A stretch of 64,000 bases of DNA, from assembly GCA_963782255.1 (NCBI GenBank), contig CAWAIS010000002.1:62001-126000 (forward strand), given 5' to 3'. Numbering within the stretch: the first letter of the stretch is position 1; every line of letters starts with the position of its first letter. The notes beneath the pieces are model-generated. The model was not told where the DNA came from. It searched no databases and saw only the letters and a list, made by a program, of their open reading frames with translations. Of the stretch, positions 12,793-21,951 are shown in pieces. The position numbers were made by a program, and so were the translations under genes. The stretch comes from Roseiarcus sp963782255. GTDB lineage: Bacteria; Pseudomonadota; Alphaproteobacteria; Rhizobiales; Beijerinckiaceae.

Positions 12793-12955
12793 ATGGCCAG
12801 CCAGCATCTCATCAAATCGCGCTACATCGCGGGACTTCAGTGCCCTCGACGTCTATGGCTGATGGTGAATGAACCCCAACCTTACGAGGAGTCTCGTCCC
12901 GGCTCCCCTATGGATATTGGCCACGAGATCGGCTGCAAGGCGCGTCGCGATGGCG
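12793..12955 (+). pseudogene. DUF2779 (PD-(D/E)XK-like) protein, N-terminal fragment
   Basis: HLIKSRYIAGLQCPRRLWLM followed by GHEIGCKAR is the conserved start of DUF2779 proteins, a family with a predicted nuclease fold. Coherent similarity ends after about 50 codons, where the frame becomes uncharacteristic; the remaining several hundred residues are absent. It directly abuts the broken secreted-protein gene. Confidence 0.6.
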
Positions 12956-13106
12956 ATAGCCACGCTGGTCGAATTCGGACCGACCGGCGCCTCGAGCCCT
13001 TCGATCCGGAAATGTCAGAGAATTCAGGCGGTCGCGAATCTTGGGATATTTTGGCGGACTTCCTGGTGGCGGAGGCAGTCTTGTGAAACTGGTCTCCGAG
13101 AGGGCA

Positions 13107-13279
13107 AATTCCCTGCTAACAGGGAAAATAACAGGGAATTTTTCAATTTTCGGCGGTCTTGGCGAAAATCGGCTCCGAAATCGCCCGTATTTTCAGTTTG
13201 TTACGAGCAAATTCCCTAAGATTCTGAACAGGGAAATAAATCGCCAGATCAGGGAATGATATTCCCTCGAATAGGGAAT
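13107..13279. repeat. Cluster of eight ATTCCCT/AGGGAA motifs
   Basis: Within 173 bp the heptamer attccct or its complement agggaa(t) occurs at 13108, 13121, 13133, 13211, 13230, 13251, 13261 and 13273, in both orientations, with several preceded by aac (aacagggaa). The surroundings are AT-richer than the flanks. I recall comparable AGGGAA-rich stretches in other Hyphomicrobiales genomes but cannot name the element. Confidence 0.7.
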
Positions 13280-13479
13280 CATTGGCGCAAATGCGTAGCT
13301 TGAGAAAGGAAGGCGAACGCCAGTCGAAGATCCCGCCGCGCGCCAGTTTGAAGGCGGCCTCGCCTCAATTTAACATAGAAGCTTCGCAAAATTTTCTTAT
13401 GCGATTCGATGGAGGGCACCATTCGGGCGTTGGGCTGTCGCGAGGACACAAAGGGGGCGGCGACAGGAGCCGGAAAAGG

Positions 13480-13956
13480 ATGGATGAGGACTCACCGATT
13501 AAACAAATGGTTGCCGCCAATCTAGCGACATTGGATCCGGCGTGCGACAGTCCGCCGAAACCTGACGAACCCCTGAATGTTACGCTCGGTCGCCGGATGA
13601 AATACCCGGGCGATCGCGGTTATGTGAAGTTTCTCACGGGCCTAGGATACGATCGAAATTGGGCTGGGTTCCTGGCCGCTTGGGTCGTAGCCACCGGGCG
13701 CCGAAAGGCTCAGGCAGCTAAGATACGATTGAAGGTCTTTGAAGCGATTCGCTTCATCGCCAAGCCAGGGAGGAGGAAGGAACCATTCCTCCGCCAGACG
13801 CGGATCATACTTTCAGCTTGCGGGGATACGGCCCTCCTGGAGGAGTTGTTTGAGGACGCGCCTTTGCGCGAACTCGAGTTCATACAACACCTAAGATTGG
13901 CTGTAGAGGGGATCGGTCTGCACGGGAAAGCGCAACGGCGATCGCGGCTGCGATAA
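13480..13956 (+). CDS. Hypothetical protein, probably frameshifted at its 3' end
   Basis: The ATG at 13480 follows aggagccggaaaagg and opens about 158 codons (MDEDSPIKQMVAANL.., GYVKFLTGLGYDRNWAGFLAAWV). I do not recognise the family; it is basic and without signal peptide or membrane span. After about 13920 a more plausible sequence continues in another frame (ESATAIAAAIKHRASVPRG..AHEYLLETL) to TGA at 14180-14182, so one indel probably separates the true C-terminus from this frame. Confidence 0.45.
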   Translation: MDEDSPIKQMVAANLATLDPACDSPPKPDEPLNVTLGRRMKYPGDRGYVKFLTGLGYDRNWAGFLAAWVVATGRRKAQAAKIRLKVFEAIRFIAKPGRRKEPFLRQTRIILSACGDTALLEELFEDAPLRELEFIQHLRLAVEGIGLHGKAQRRSRLR

Positions 13957-14182
13957 AGCATCGGGCGTCAGTCCCGCGCGGGCCAAAAGTCAGCCCGGCC
14001 TCTGCGGCGCATGAATACTTGTTGGAAACGCTCCATATTATCGGCAGCGGGGCGTACACTTGGAGCGACATCGAATCGGGCTTTACCGACCAAATGACAC
14101 AAGCGACGGCAGAGGAATTCGATGAGCCCGGTTTTGACCCCCGACCGCCCTATCGGAGAGTTCGAGCACGAGAGAGGCGCTG
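13925..14182 (+). pseudogene. Out-of-frame continuation of the preceding gene; first copy of a duplicated motif
   Basis: Open frame ending at TGA 14180-14182 with AHEYLLETLHIIGSGAYTW..FTDQMTQAT. The same pattern recurs 240 bp downstream (AHELLLLDFGNMM..YTWDSVSEVFTDQLTQAT), showing an old tandem duplication. It has no start codon of its own in this frame near the 5' end and is best read as the 3' part of the 13480 gene. Confidence 0.45.
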
Positions 14183-14231
14183 AAGCGAACTGCCAGAGGA
14201 ATGGTAAGCTGAATCGGCGCCACGATCGGGA

Positions 14232-14417
14232 GTGAGCGCGGCGAGCATCGCACATGAATTGTTGCTCTTGGATTTCGGCAACATGATGGGGCCGATGATC
14301 TACACGTGGGACAGTGTCAGTGAAGTTTTTACGGACCAGTTGACCCAAGCGACGCGACTGGCGTTTGGCGACCTGACTTTGACCCACCCCCGGCTCGCCG
14401 TCTGCAGAGAGGGTTGA
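14232..14417 (+). CDS. Small hypothetical protein, diverged duplicate of the preceding C-terminus
   Basis: 61 codons. AHELLLL..YTWDSVSEVFTDQLTQAT aligns residue for residue in its key positions with the segment at 14008-14110. The initiation codon overlaps gtgagcgcggcgag and there is no clear ribosome site, so it may be a remnant rather than an expressed gene. Function unknown. Confidence 0.4.
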   Translation: MSAASIAHELLLLDFGNMMGPMIYTWDSVSEVFTDQLTQATRLAFGDLTLTHPRLAVCREG

Positions 14418-14546
14418 ATTCGAACCGACGGCTGCGCTGACGGCGCGCGGCCCCGCCAACGTTCGGAACAACGTCAATTAGTGCCTTAGCGCTCGCGCGA
14501 GGAATCGCTGACAACCGTGATCATGACCTGATCACGGAGAACGGCC

Positions 14547-16037
14547 ATGGGTGCTGCGAACATTTCTTCTTCATCGAATAGCCATTTGGAATCGGCGGGC
14601 GCGCCGCAAATCGAATGGGCGCTGATCGCGACAATTCGCCCCAATCCCAAAAACGCTCGGACGCATTCGCGAAAGCAGATCCGCCAGATCGCCGCCAGCA
14701 TCCGGAAGCTCGGATTTTTGAACCCGCTGATCGTCGACGAAGCCAACATGATCCTTGCTGGCCATGGGCGTCTTGAGGCCGCCCGCCTCGAAGGCTTGAC
14801 CCACGTGCCCATCATCCGTTTCGACCATCTCAGCGAGGCTCAGAAGAGGGCCTATGTGATCGCCGACAATAAGATCGCCGAACAGGCCGGTTGGAATCGC
14901 GAAATGCTGGCGATTGAGCTGGGCGAGCTGATCAACCTGTTGCCGGTGGAGGAGCTCGACGTTTCGATTACAGGATTCGAAACGGCTGAGATCGATTTGC
15001 TGTTTGCGGACGTGGCGAGCTCGCAGCCCGGCCCGGAAGATGTCATTCCGCCTTTCCCGAAGACGGCGGTAACGCGGCGCGGCGATATGTGGCTCCTGGG
15101 AAAGCACCGGCTACTCTGCGGCGACGCGCGTGAGCCGAAGGACTTCGACCGGGCGATGAGCGGGGCGTTGGCGGCGGCCGTCTTTTGCGATCCGCCCTAT
15201 AACTTGCGCGTGCGCGCGATCGGCGGGCGCGGGCGCGTTCAACATTCGGAATTCGCCTTCGCCTCCGGCGAGATGACGCAGACGCAGTTTCGAAACTTCC
15301 TCTCGCAAACGCTCAGCAACGGCGTGCGCGTTTCGGTTGAAGGCGCGGTCCATTTTGTCTGCATGGATTGGCGCCACATCGGCGCATTGATCGAGGTCGG
15401 CCGCGAGCTTTACGGCGACATGTTGAACATCGTCGCGTGGATCAAGTCCAACGCCGGCCAAGGTTCATTTTATCGGTCTCAACATGAATTTATTGGCGTC
15501 TTCCGGGTCGGCGAAGAATCGCACCGGAACAATGTCGAGTTGGGCCGATTCGGGCGCAATAGGTCGAACGTCTGGACCTACGCGGGCGTCAACACGTTCG
15601 GCAAAGGGCGTAAGGAAGCGCTCGCCGCTCATCCCACGGTAAAGCCGGTCGCGCTGGTCGCTGACGCGCTGCTCGATTGCACCGCGCGCGGCGACGTCGC
15701 GCTCGATCAGTTCGCGGGTTCAGGAACGACCATTTTGGCGGCGGGAAAAGTCGCGCGCGTCGCCGTCGGCATCGAATACGAACCCCGCTACGTCGATGTC
15801 GCCATCCTGCGGTGGCAGCGCATGACGAAGCTGGAGGCGATCCTCGCTGGAGACGGGCGCAGTTTCGAAGACATCGCCTCTGCTCGCGCGACGGAAATCG
15901 AAAAGCCCAACGCCCGGCGTTGTAAACCCGCTGACTGCCAATCGCCACCCGATAGCGCGGCGGATGATCCGAGGGCGACTGTCTCCGGCGTCGAGGAAGC
16001 GCCGCGCAACCAGCTCCAACAGGGAGCTCGGTCATGA
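14547..16037 (+). CDS. ParB-domain DNA methyltransferase (phage-type)
   Basis: 496 residues. Residues about 20-115 form a ParB/sulfiredoxin-like domain (NPKNARTHSRKQIRQIAASI, ILAGHGRLEAARLEG); from about 185 an N6-adenine/N4-cytosine methylase follows with the catalytic DPPY in AVFCDPPYNL near residue 215 and the SAM-binding FAGSGTT near 395. Motif order (DPPY before FxGxG) is that of the beta class. Such fusions accompany DUF5681 and TerL genes in prophages and gene-transfer-agent-like islands of Hyphomicrobiales. Its stop overlaps the DUF5681 start by ATGA. Intact; probably modifies DNA at an unknown site. Confidence 0.92.
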   Translation: MGAANISSSSNSHLESAGAPQIEWALIATIRPNPKNARTHSRKQIRQIAASIRKLGFLNPLIVDEANMILAGHGRLEAARLEGLTHVPIIRFDHLSEAQKRAYVIADNKIAEQAGWNREMLAIELGELINLLPVEELDVSITGFETAEIDLLFADVASSQPGPEDVIPPFPKTAVTRRGDMWLLGKHRLLCGDAREPKDFDRAMSGALAAAVFCDPPYNLRVRAIGGRGRVQHSEFAFASGEMTQTQFRNFLSQTLSNGVRVSVEGAVHFVCMDWRHIGALIEVGRELYGDMLNIVAWIKSNAGQGSFYRSQHEFIGVFRVGEESHRNNVELGRFGRNRSNVWTYAGVNTFGKGRKEALAAHPTVKPVALVADALLDCTARGDVALDQFAGSGTTILAAGKVARVAVGIEYEPRYVDVAILRWQRMTKLEAILAGDGRSFEDIASARATEIEKPNARRCKPADCQSPPDSAADDPRATVSGVEEAPRNQLQQGARS

Positions 16038-16474
16038 CGAATCGGAGAGGCTCTCGCTCAGCCGATTACGCCGTCGGATACGGCAGGCCGCCCAGAGCGA
16101 CGCAGTTCGCCTCGGGCGAAAGCGGCAATCCGAGGGGCCGCCCGAAAGGAAGCCGGACCGTCGGCGCAATCCTGCAGGACATACTTAGACAAAAAATCGC
16201 GGTAACCGAAAACGGTAAGACGCGTCGCCTGGCCGCGCTTGAGGTCATGCTGCGCCGTCTCGTCAACGACGCGATGCGAAGCGACGCGAAGGCGATGAAA
16301 CTCTTGCTCGCCCTCGTCGAGCGTTACGCGGAAACGACGGAAGCCAAGGTTCAACTGGGCGAGCTGCTGGCCGAGGATCAGACGATCCTGGCGCAATATC
16401 TGCTCGAGCCCAAAGCGTCCGCCGGAGAACTCGCCGAATTAGTCCATAGAGAGGAGGAAAGCGATGACGACTGA
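16034..16474 (+). CDS. DUF5681 domain protein (prophage packaging cluster)
   Basis: 146 residues. The N-terminal YAVGYGRPPRATQFASGESGNPRGRPKG block defines DUF5681, followed by a helical region (MLRRLVNDAMRSDAKAMKLLLALVERY). The position between the methylase and the terminase large subunit, with overlaps at both ends (ATGA at 16034; 11 nt with terL), suggests a DNA-binding role in packaging such as a small-terminase substitute. That role is inferred from context only. Confidence 0.9.
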   Translation: MTNRRGSRSADYAVGYGRPPRATQFASGESGNPRGRPKGSRTVGAILQDILRQKIAVTENGKTRRLAALEVMLRRLVNDAMRSDAKAMKLLLALVERYAETTEAKVQLGELLAEDQTILAQYLLEPKASAGELAELVHREEESDDD

Positions 16475-17947
16475 CGCCCGCAAGCTCGAGGGCCTGTTGC
16501 GCAACGACTTCCGCGCCTTCATCCACAAGCTGTTCACAACCCTCTGTCCCGGCCAGCACTATGAGAGGTCGTGGCACATTGAGGCGATCGCTTATCAGCT
16601 CGAGCGCGTTCGCCGGGGCGAGATCACGCGACTGATCATCAATACGCCCCCGCGGTCGCTCAAATCGATATCCTCGTCGGTCGCTTTCCCCGCGTTCATT
16701 CTCGGACGCGACCCATCGCGCCGCATCATCTGCGTCAGCTATTCCGCCGAACTCGCCAAAAAGCATTCCAACGACTTCCGCGCCGTGCTCGAGGCGCCCT
16801 GGTATCGGTCAGTCTTCCCCACCGCGCGGATCGGGCCATACAAGAACTCCGAAACCGAGATTGAACTCACCGCGCGGGGGTTCCGGCTGGCGACCTCGGT
16901 CGGCGGCACATTGACCGGCCGCGGCGGCGACATCATCGTCATCGATGATCCCTTGAAGCCGGACGACGCCTACTCTGAGACGCGACGGACAGCCGCCAAC
17001 CAATGGTTCACCAACACGCTGCTGTCCCGTCTGGACGACAAGCGCACGGGCGCGATCGTCATCGTCATGCAGCGCGTCCACATGGACGACCTGACCGGCT
17101 TCGTCCTGTCGGCGTCAGACGAATGGGAGGTCCTTGACCTGCCCGCCATAGCCGAGTTCGACGAGGACATTCCAATCTCGGCGACGAAAGTTCATTGCCG
17201 CAAGGCCGGAGAGGCGCTCTCGCCTGCGCGCGAACCGATCTCCGTGCTCGAGAATCTGAAGCTTCAGCTCGGCAGCGACGCGTTCTCGGCGCAGTATCAG
17301 CAATCGCCAGTCCCGCCCGGCGGCGCGATGATCAAGCGAAAGTGGATCCAGCGCTATACGGACTTGCCCCCGCCGAGCGAACAATTCCTCATTCTCCAGA
17401 GTTGGGATACCGCCAACAAAGGCGGCCCGGAGAATGACTTCTCGGTTTGCACGACCTGGTTCGTGACCCGCAATAGGCGATGGTACCTGATCGACGTCTG
17501 GCGGAAGCGGGTCGATTATCCAGACCTGAAGGCGGCGGTGCAAAGCCATGCCGCGAGGCACAAGGCGCAACGCGTCCTCGTCGAGGACGCTGGCGCCGGG
17601 ACCTCGGTCGTTCAAGAGCTGAACGGCAAGGTCACCGGCATTGTCGCGGTGAAACCGGATCGCGACAAGATCAGCCGCATGGCTGTCGTCTCGGCGAAAT
17701 TCGAGTCGGGCCTAGTCTTTTTTCCTGAGCGCGCCCCATGGCTCGCAGATGTCGAGCGGAGCTCTTCGCGTTCCCAGGCAGTAAGTATGACGATCAGTGC
17801 GATTCCGTAAGCCAAGCCCTAACCGAGGAGAATTGCAACTTTCCGATGATGATCTCGGCCGAGACGCTCGAAAGGGCGAGGCGATTTCGGCTGCCGACAC
17901 GGCGGGATGACGGTCTTTACCCGCCAATTGGCTACCCCTGGCGCTAG
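16464..17947 (+). pseudogene. terL: Phage terminase large subunit, frameshifted near the 3' end
   Basis: The ATPase domain has an arginine-rich Walker A (TPPRSLKSIS), Walker B GGDIIVIDDP and a coupling region; the nuclease domain has the first acid in LQSWDTANKGG and the second in VLVEDAGAG. The frame ends at 17810 with unrelated residues, while FAFPGSKYDDQCDSVSQAL..NFPMMISAETLERAR continues in another frame to 17947. One base appears lost near 17757 (gag-cggagctc). The lost part holds the third nuclease Asp (YDDQ.DS), so the read product should be packaging-defective. Confidence 0.88.
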
Positions 17948-18410
17948 GCCCCCGCTGCGCCCGGCCGAGACGGCAATCGACCCCGGACAGATGAAGGCGG
18001 TGTCCGGCGCCGGCATGCTCAGGCGATAACTGGTCTTCCTGCTCGTAGCTCTTCACTTCCGTTCCGGTCTATCGCCGATAGCGTCGCCTCGGCCTTCAAA
18101 TAGCGAGAATTCACCAACGCATCATTGAGAGGTTCGCAGTTCGAATCCCCTCAGCTCCACCATGCAGTCCTGGCAAACCGCCGCGGTTTCCGGGTCGGCA
18201 GAAACCCTCGCAATTCCGGTCGGTTAGCGAGGCGTGTCGCGGTCTGCGAACCGAATTCCCACCGTTCTCACGCGTTCTGCGCCTGAATTCGCCCGCCAGT
18301 CTCAGCCCGCAAAATTCCGTTTCCCGGACCACGAGATGGAGAGGCCGAAGCAGAGGCTGAGCGCCTTCCGATGACGACAAGGAGGATTCGCGGCGCGCGG
18401 AAAGGAGCGG
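17948..18410. other. Non-coding stretch with a tRNA/tmRNA 3'-end-like sequence
   Basis: No gene recognised in about 460 bp between the terminase and the hemA fragment. The only interpretable element is the CCA-ending sequence at 18128-18162. The remainder, including repeated aattc-containing stretches around 18240-18310, shows no supported coding frame. Confidence 0.5.
18128..18162 (+). tRNA. 3' end of a tRNA or tmRNA (att-like remnant)
   Basis: gaggttcg, a 7-nt duplication cagttcg, aatcccctc and then cagctccacca. Without the duplication this is a T arm (GAGG-TTCGAAT-CCCCTC) plus an acceptor strand ending CCA; cagctccacca resembles the tmRNA acceptor end. No matching 5' part lies upstream. 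Such 3' fragments are left by integrases that use tRNA/tmRNA genes as attachment sites, in keeping with the adjacent prophage genes. Confidence 0.5.
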
Positions 18411-18646
18411 GATGCGTGGCGCTCCGCCGCAGCGACTGCGGCTGCCCGAACCTTCGGATGACCCCCCATGCCGAGATAGTCGTTAGAGCACCAAATGGTC
18501 ACCTCGCGCTGCTCTCGGGAACCGTTCGGTCGCCAAACCGCAGTCGGGAAGCGGACGGCGTCGCGGTCGAGGTCGATGAAGACCCGATAGCGCCGCTCGG
18601 TATGGAGTTCGTCAAGCCGCTCTTTGAAGAAGGTTTCGTAGTCCAT
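18411..18646 (-). pseudogene. hemA: 5-aminolevulinate synthase, N-terminal fragment
   Basis: MDYETFFKERLDELHTERRYRVF and VTIWCSNDYLGMGGHPKVR match the first 75 or so residues of alphaproteobacterial HemA (ALAS), the PLP enzyme condensing glycine with succinyl-CoA. Similarity ends near 18411; the PLP lysine and 80 % of the protein are missing. A functional copy must exist elsewhere if the pathway is used. Confidence 0.85.
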
Positions 18647-18754
18647 TGTCGGTCACCATTTCTTGAGCGCGCCACTGCTGCCCACCGTCCCGGCCAAGGT
18701 AGTGGCCAGCCTTAGCGGGGCTACCTGGCCTCCAGCCTCACTGATCTAGTTTCG

Positions 18755-19750
18755 TCATTGGTAGTGTTCCTCCGAGGATCGGATCTTGCCCCGGAAGACG
18801 CTGTAGTTGACGGCGGCGTAGATCAGCATCAGGGGGAAGACGAAGAGGCCTTCTCCCCAGAACATGAAGGCAAGACTCGCGTGTGGTGCCGCCGCATCCT
18901 CGATCGTGATCGAGAACGGGATCATGTAGGGCCAGAACGAAATGGCGAGCGTCCCGAAGGCCGCGGCAAAGGTCAGCGCGACCATGCTGAACGGGACGCG
19001 GTCCCGCCGGTGCCTGACACTGTACGCAAGGCCCCCGGCCGCGGCGGCGCCGATGATCGGAAACACCAGCAGATACGGGCGCTCTAGCCAGCGATCCATG
19101 ACCTGGAGATGCGCCGCCAGCGCGTAGGTAAAGACCGCGAACAGAAACGCCAGCAGGCCGGTCGCCAGGAGAGGGATCTGGCGGTAGGCCTCGTCGCGGA
19201 TTTCGCCTTCGGTCTTTTTCACGAGCCAGCACGCGCCGAGCAGCGCGTAGCCGAGGCATAGGCCCACGCCGCACAGCAGCGCGAACGGGCTCAGCCAGCC
19301 GAATTCACCGCCCGCATATTGCTCGTCCGCGATCGGCAGGCCCTCGACGAGCGCTCCGACCGTCATGCCTTGGATAAAAGTGACAACCAGCGAGCCGCCG
19401 GCGAAGGCGATATCCCAGATCCAGCGCGAGCCTTCAGCCTGATGGCGATACTCGAACGCGACGCCCCGCAGGACAAGCCCCGTCAGCATCAGTGAGAGCG
19501 GCAGGTAAAAGGCCGAGAGCAGCGCGGCATAAACCGGCGGAAATGCGCCCCACAGGACGACGGCGGTGACCACAAGCCAGGTCTCGTTGCCGTCCCAGAC
19601 CGGCGAGACCGCGCGCAGCATGGTCGCGCGCCGCCCGTCGTCACGGGCCATGCCGAACAGGATCCCGACGCCGAGATCGAACCCGTCGAGCAGCACATAG
19701 AGGAGGATGCTGATGGCAAGCACCGCCACCCAGAACATGATCATGCTCAT
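18755..19750 (-). CDS. cydB: Cytochrome bd ubiquinol oxidase subunit II
   Basis: 331 residues from the ATG at 19750, chosen because MSMIMFWVAVLAISILLYVLLDGFDLG is the typical CydB start; the upstream extension is shadow of cydA. About eight membrane helices are visible, with the GFDLG..FG motif, WDGNETWLV and a C-terminal FWGEGLFVFPLMLIYA. CydB partners CydA in the inner membrane as a high-affinity quinol oxidase. Its ATG overlaps the cydA stop (ATGA). cydA is only a remnant here, so the operon as seen cannot make an oxidase. Confidence 0.93.
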   Translation of the reverse strand: MSMIMFWVAVLAISILLYVLLDGFDLGVGILFGMARDDGRRATMLRAVSPVWDGNETWLVVTAVVLWGAFPPVYAALLSAFYLPLSLMLTGLVLRGVAFEYRHQAEGSRWIWDIAFAGGSLVVTFIQGMTVGALVEGLPIADEQYAGGEFGWLSPFALLCGVGLCLGYALLGACWLVKKTEGEIRDEAYRQIPLLATGLLAFLFAVFTYALAAHLQVMDRWLERPYLLVFPIIGAAAAGGLAYSVRHRRDRVPFSMVALTFAAAFGTLAISFWPYMIPFSITIEDAAAPHASLAFMFWGEGLFVFPLMLIYAAVNYSVFRGKIRSSEEHYQ

Positions 19751-20028
19751 TCTCCCGCTAGCGCGCCGGTGGTCGTGCGATGATCGACGACGGACATCGG
19801 CCGGTTGGGAACGGCGCCGACAGGCGGCTTGATCAGGCGCCCGGCGGGCCCCGTGCGCAGCAGCCGGTAGATGTAGTGGATGCCGAACGCGAAGATGAAG
19901 CTGCAGACCACCAGGCCACGAGGAGCGAGATCGTCGCTTCACGCGCCGTCAGTGACGGCGTCACGGCCTGGGCGGTGCGCAGTACACCGTAGATGATCCA
20001 CGGTTGCCGCCCGACCTCGGCCGGCCGA
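19747..20028 (-). pseudogene. cydA: Cytochrome bd oxidase subunit I, C-terminal remnant
   Basis: EVGRQPWIIYGVLRTAQAVTP is the conserved CydA C-terminal motif, followed by SLTAREATISLL and, after a one-base frameshift near 19915, VVCSFIFAFGIHYIYRLLRTGP and the tail ending ALAGE at a TGA overlapping the cydB start. Heme ligands and the Q loop (residues about 1-400) are absent; the fragment begins abruptly near 20028. Confidence 0.85.
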
Positions 20029-20427
20029 TGTCGATAAACGTGGAGGTGATCGGCGGCGCCCTCATGGTGCAGCACTACGTGGCCGAGGTCCATGAACCCG
20101 TCACTGCAGGATGGTGTCGCTCAGCGACGTGCAGGCGCCTGCCGACTGGACGAAGATCCAGGTAACCTGGGACCTCAGCGTCGTCTCAAAAAAAGGGGGA
20201 CAGCGGAAGTAACAGGAGGGACAACCGTCGTCGAAGCGATGCCAGGATTGTGCCAGAAACAGTCTTACAAACAAGGCGCCATCCGTTTCGACCCGTTGCT
20301 CAAAGACAGAGCTCGGTAATTGTCAATGACGCTTGTGGATTAGGCGCTTGTCGAACACCAGATTGGCCACGGCTCTTTCTGAGCCTAATATCCTCGGTCT
20401 CGGACTGGGGTCGGAGACGCCGACGCA
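20029..20427. other. Junction region with unidentified coding debris
   Basis: Plus-strand pieces VEVIGGALMVQHYVAEVHEP (20040-20100) and, in another frame, VSLSDVQAPADWTKIQVTWDL (20110-20190) look like one frameshifted gene fragment of unknown family, ending near 20210. The remainder to the MscS gene shows nothing further. Confidence 0.35.
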
Positions 20428-21951
20428 ATGATGGGACTCCGCTCAGCGGGGATAGCGGCGCTGCACGACCCGCTTGTTGTCACGCTCTGCGTGTTTTTCG
20501 TACTCGGAGTGGTGGGCCATCTCCTGTTCCGCCACTATCCGCTCGGCCGCGCGTTGGTTCGTGTGCTCTTTCTCGGCGTGTTGACCGTTGTCTTGCTGCG
20601 CGCCGGCATCGTTCCCTATCAGCCACTGGTTCTGACCGGGGCACCGCTCGAAGATGCGGCCCATGCCGCGCTCAAGATCGCCTGGTGGGCGTGGGCGGCT
20701 TGGTTCGTCGTTGGGGCTCTCCGTTTTTTCGTCGCCTCGGAGCGTCGTCCGCACGAAGGAAAGCTGGTTCAGGATTTACTTGCCGGGCTTATTTATCTGG
20801 CCGCCTTCTTCGCCATCATATCCTACGTCTTCAACCTGCCGATCGAAGGATTGCTCGCCACTTCAGGCGCAATCGCGATCATAGTCGGCCTGGCCTTGCA
20901 GAGTACCTTGAGCGATGTCTTTTCGGGCGTCGTGCTCAATTTCAGCCGGCCATACCGGCCGGGTGACTGGATCAGCATCGACGGCGGCACCGAGGGCCGG
21001 ATCATCGAGATGAATTGGCGAGCGACCCATGTGCTGACCGCCAAGCGAGATCTGGCGATCGTTCCGAACAGCATGATCGCCAAGGCCAAGATCGTTAACG
21101 CCAGCTCCCCAACGGGTATCCACGGCATGACTGTGACGGTGCGGCTCGCCGCCGGGACCCCTCCGTCCGTTGGCGCCGAAATCCTTAAACTGGCGATCCT
21201 GAATACGCGCCTGATCATGGCGACGCCTGATCCGCTGATCTCGGTCAAGTCGGTTTCCGCCGATGGACCTCAGTTCGATATCGATTTCTTCGTGGAGGAA
21301 CTCTCGCAGTCGGCCCGCGCTCAAAACGAGCTGTTCGACTGGATTTCGCGGCATCTAGCTGCGGCTGGCATCGCTCTCGCATCAAGCCAGAGCCCGCCTG
21401 CGTGGGTGCCGGCCGCCGCCATCCTTAATAGCCCCAAGACCGCTCCAGAACGTGCGCTTGATCTCGTTGACCTCTTTTCTGCTCTCACCGAGGAGGAGCG
21501 GAAGATGCTCGCCGGGAGAGCCAGGCATCGTCATTACGATGCCGGCGCGATCCTGGCCGAGCCCGGGCAGGTGGTGAAGTCCCTATTCATCGTCGGAGCG
21601 GGCGTCTTGTCGTTCACATCGGTCGTTTCTCAGCGGGAGATCGAAGTCCTCCGCATCGGACCGGGCGATCATTTCGGTGAGATCGGCATGTTGACCGGCC
21701 ACCCCGCGCAAGCGACTGTAAAAGCCCTGGCGTCGGCGACCACTTACGAGTTGTCCAAAGAGGACCTGGCGCCTGTGCTAGAGGCGCGGCCCGAAGTTTC
21801 GAATGAATTGTGCCGCGCACTGGCCCGACGGCAGGCGGCAGGCAAGTTGCTCGCTTCGACCGAGATCGACAACAGCGTACCGCCAAGCCGGGTCGCAGCC
21901 TGGTTCTCCGACCGCCTCCATCGCCTATTCGACCTAGCCACAGCCGAGTGA
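20428..21951 (+). CDS. MscS-type mechanosensitive channel fused to a cyclic-nucleotide-binding domain
   Basis: 507 residues. Four or so N-terminal membrane helices are followed by the MscS core: pore helix region ALQSTLSDVFSGVVLNFSRPYRPGDWISI and the beta domain containing TVRLAAGT. From about residue 350 a CRP-like cNMP domain follows (FSALTEEERKMLAG, GDHFGEIGMLTGHPAQATVKALA) with the phosphate-cassette pattern FGEIGML. It should be an inner-membrane osmotic release channel gated or tuned by a nucleotide; such fusions are known as bacterial cyclic-nucleotide-gated channels. Ligand not inferable. Confidence 0.9.
   Translation: MMGLRSAGIAALHDPLVVTLCVFFVLGVVGHLLFRHYPLGRALVRVLFLGVLTVVLLRAGIVPYQPLVLTGAPLEDAAHAALKIAWWAWAAWFVVGALRFFVASERRPHEGKLVQDLLAGLIYLAAFFAIISYVFNLPIEGLLATSGAIAIIVGLALQSTLSDVFSGVVLNFSRPYRPGDWISIDGGTEGRIIEMNWRATHVLTAKRDLAIVPNSMIAKAKIVNASSPTGIHGMTVTVRLAAGTPPSVGAEILKLAILNTRLIMATPDPLISVKSVSADGPQFDIDFFVEELSQSARAQNELFDWISRHLAAAGIALASSQSPPAWVPAAAILNSPKTAPERALDLVDLFSALTEEERKMLAGRARHRHYDAGAILAEPGQVVKSLFIVGAGVLSFTSVVSQREIEVLRIGPGDHFGEIGMLTGHPAQATVKALASATTYELSKEDLAPVLEARPEVSNELCRALARRQAAGKLLASTEIDNSVPPSRVAAWFSDRLHRLFDLATAE

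Noticed and set aside
13107..13279. CRISPR array
   Set aside because: Motifs are 6-7 bp, occur in both orientations and have irregular spacing; no direct repeats of 24-40 bp and no cas genes.
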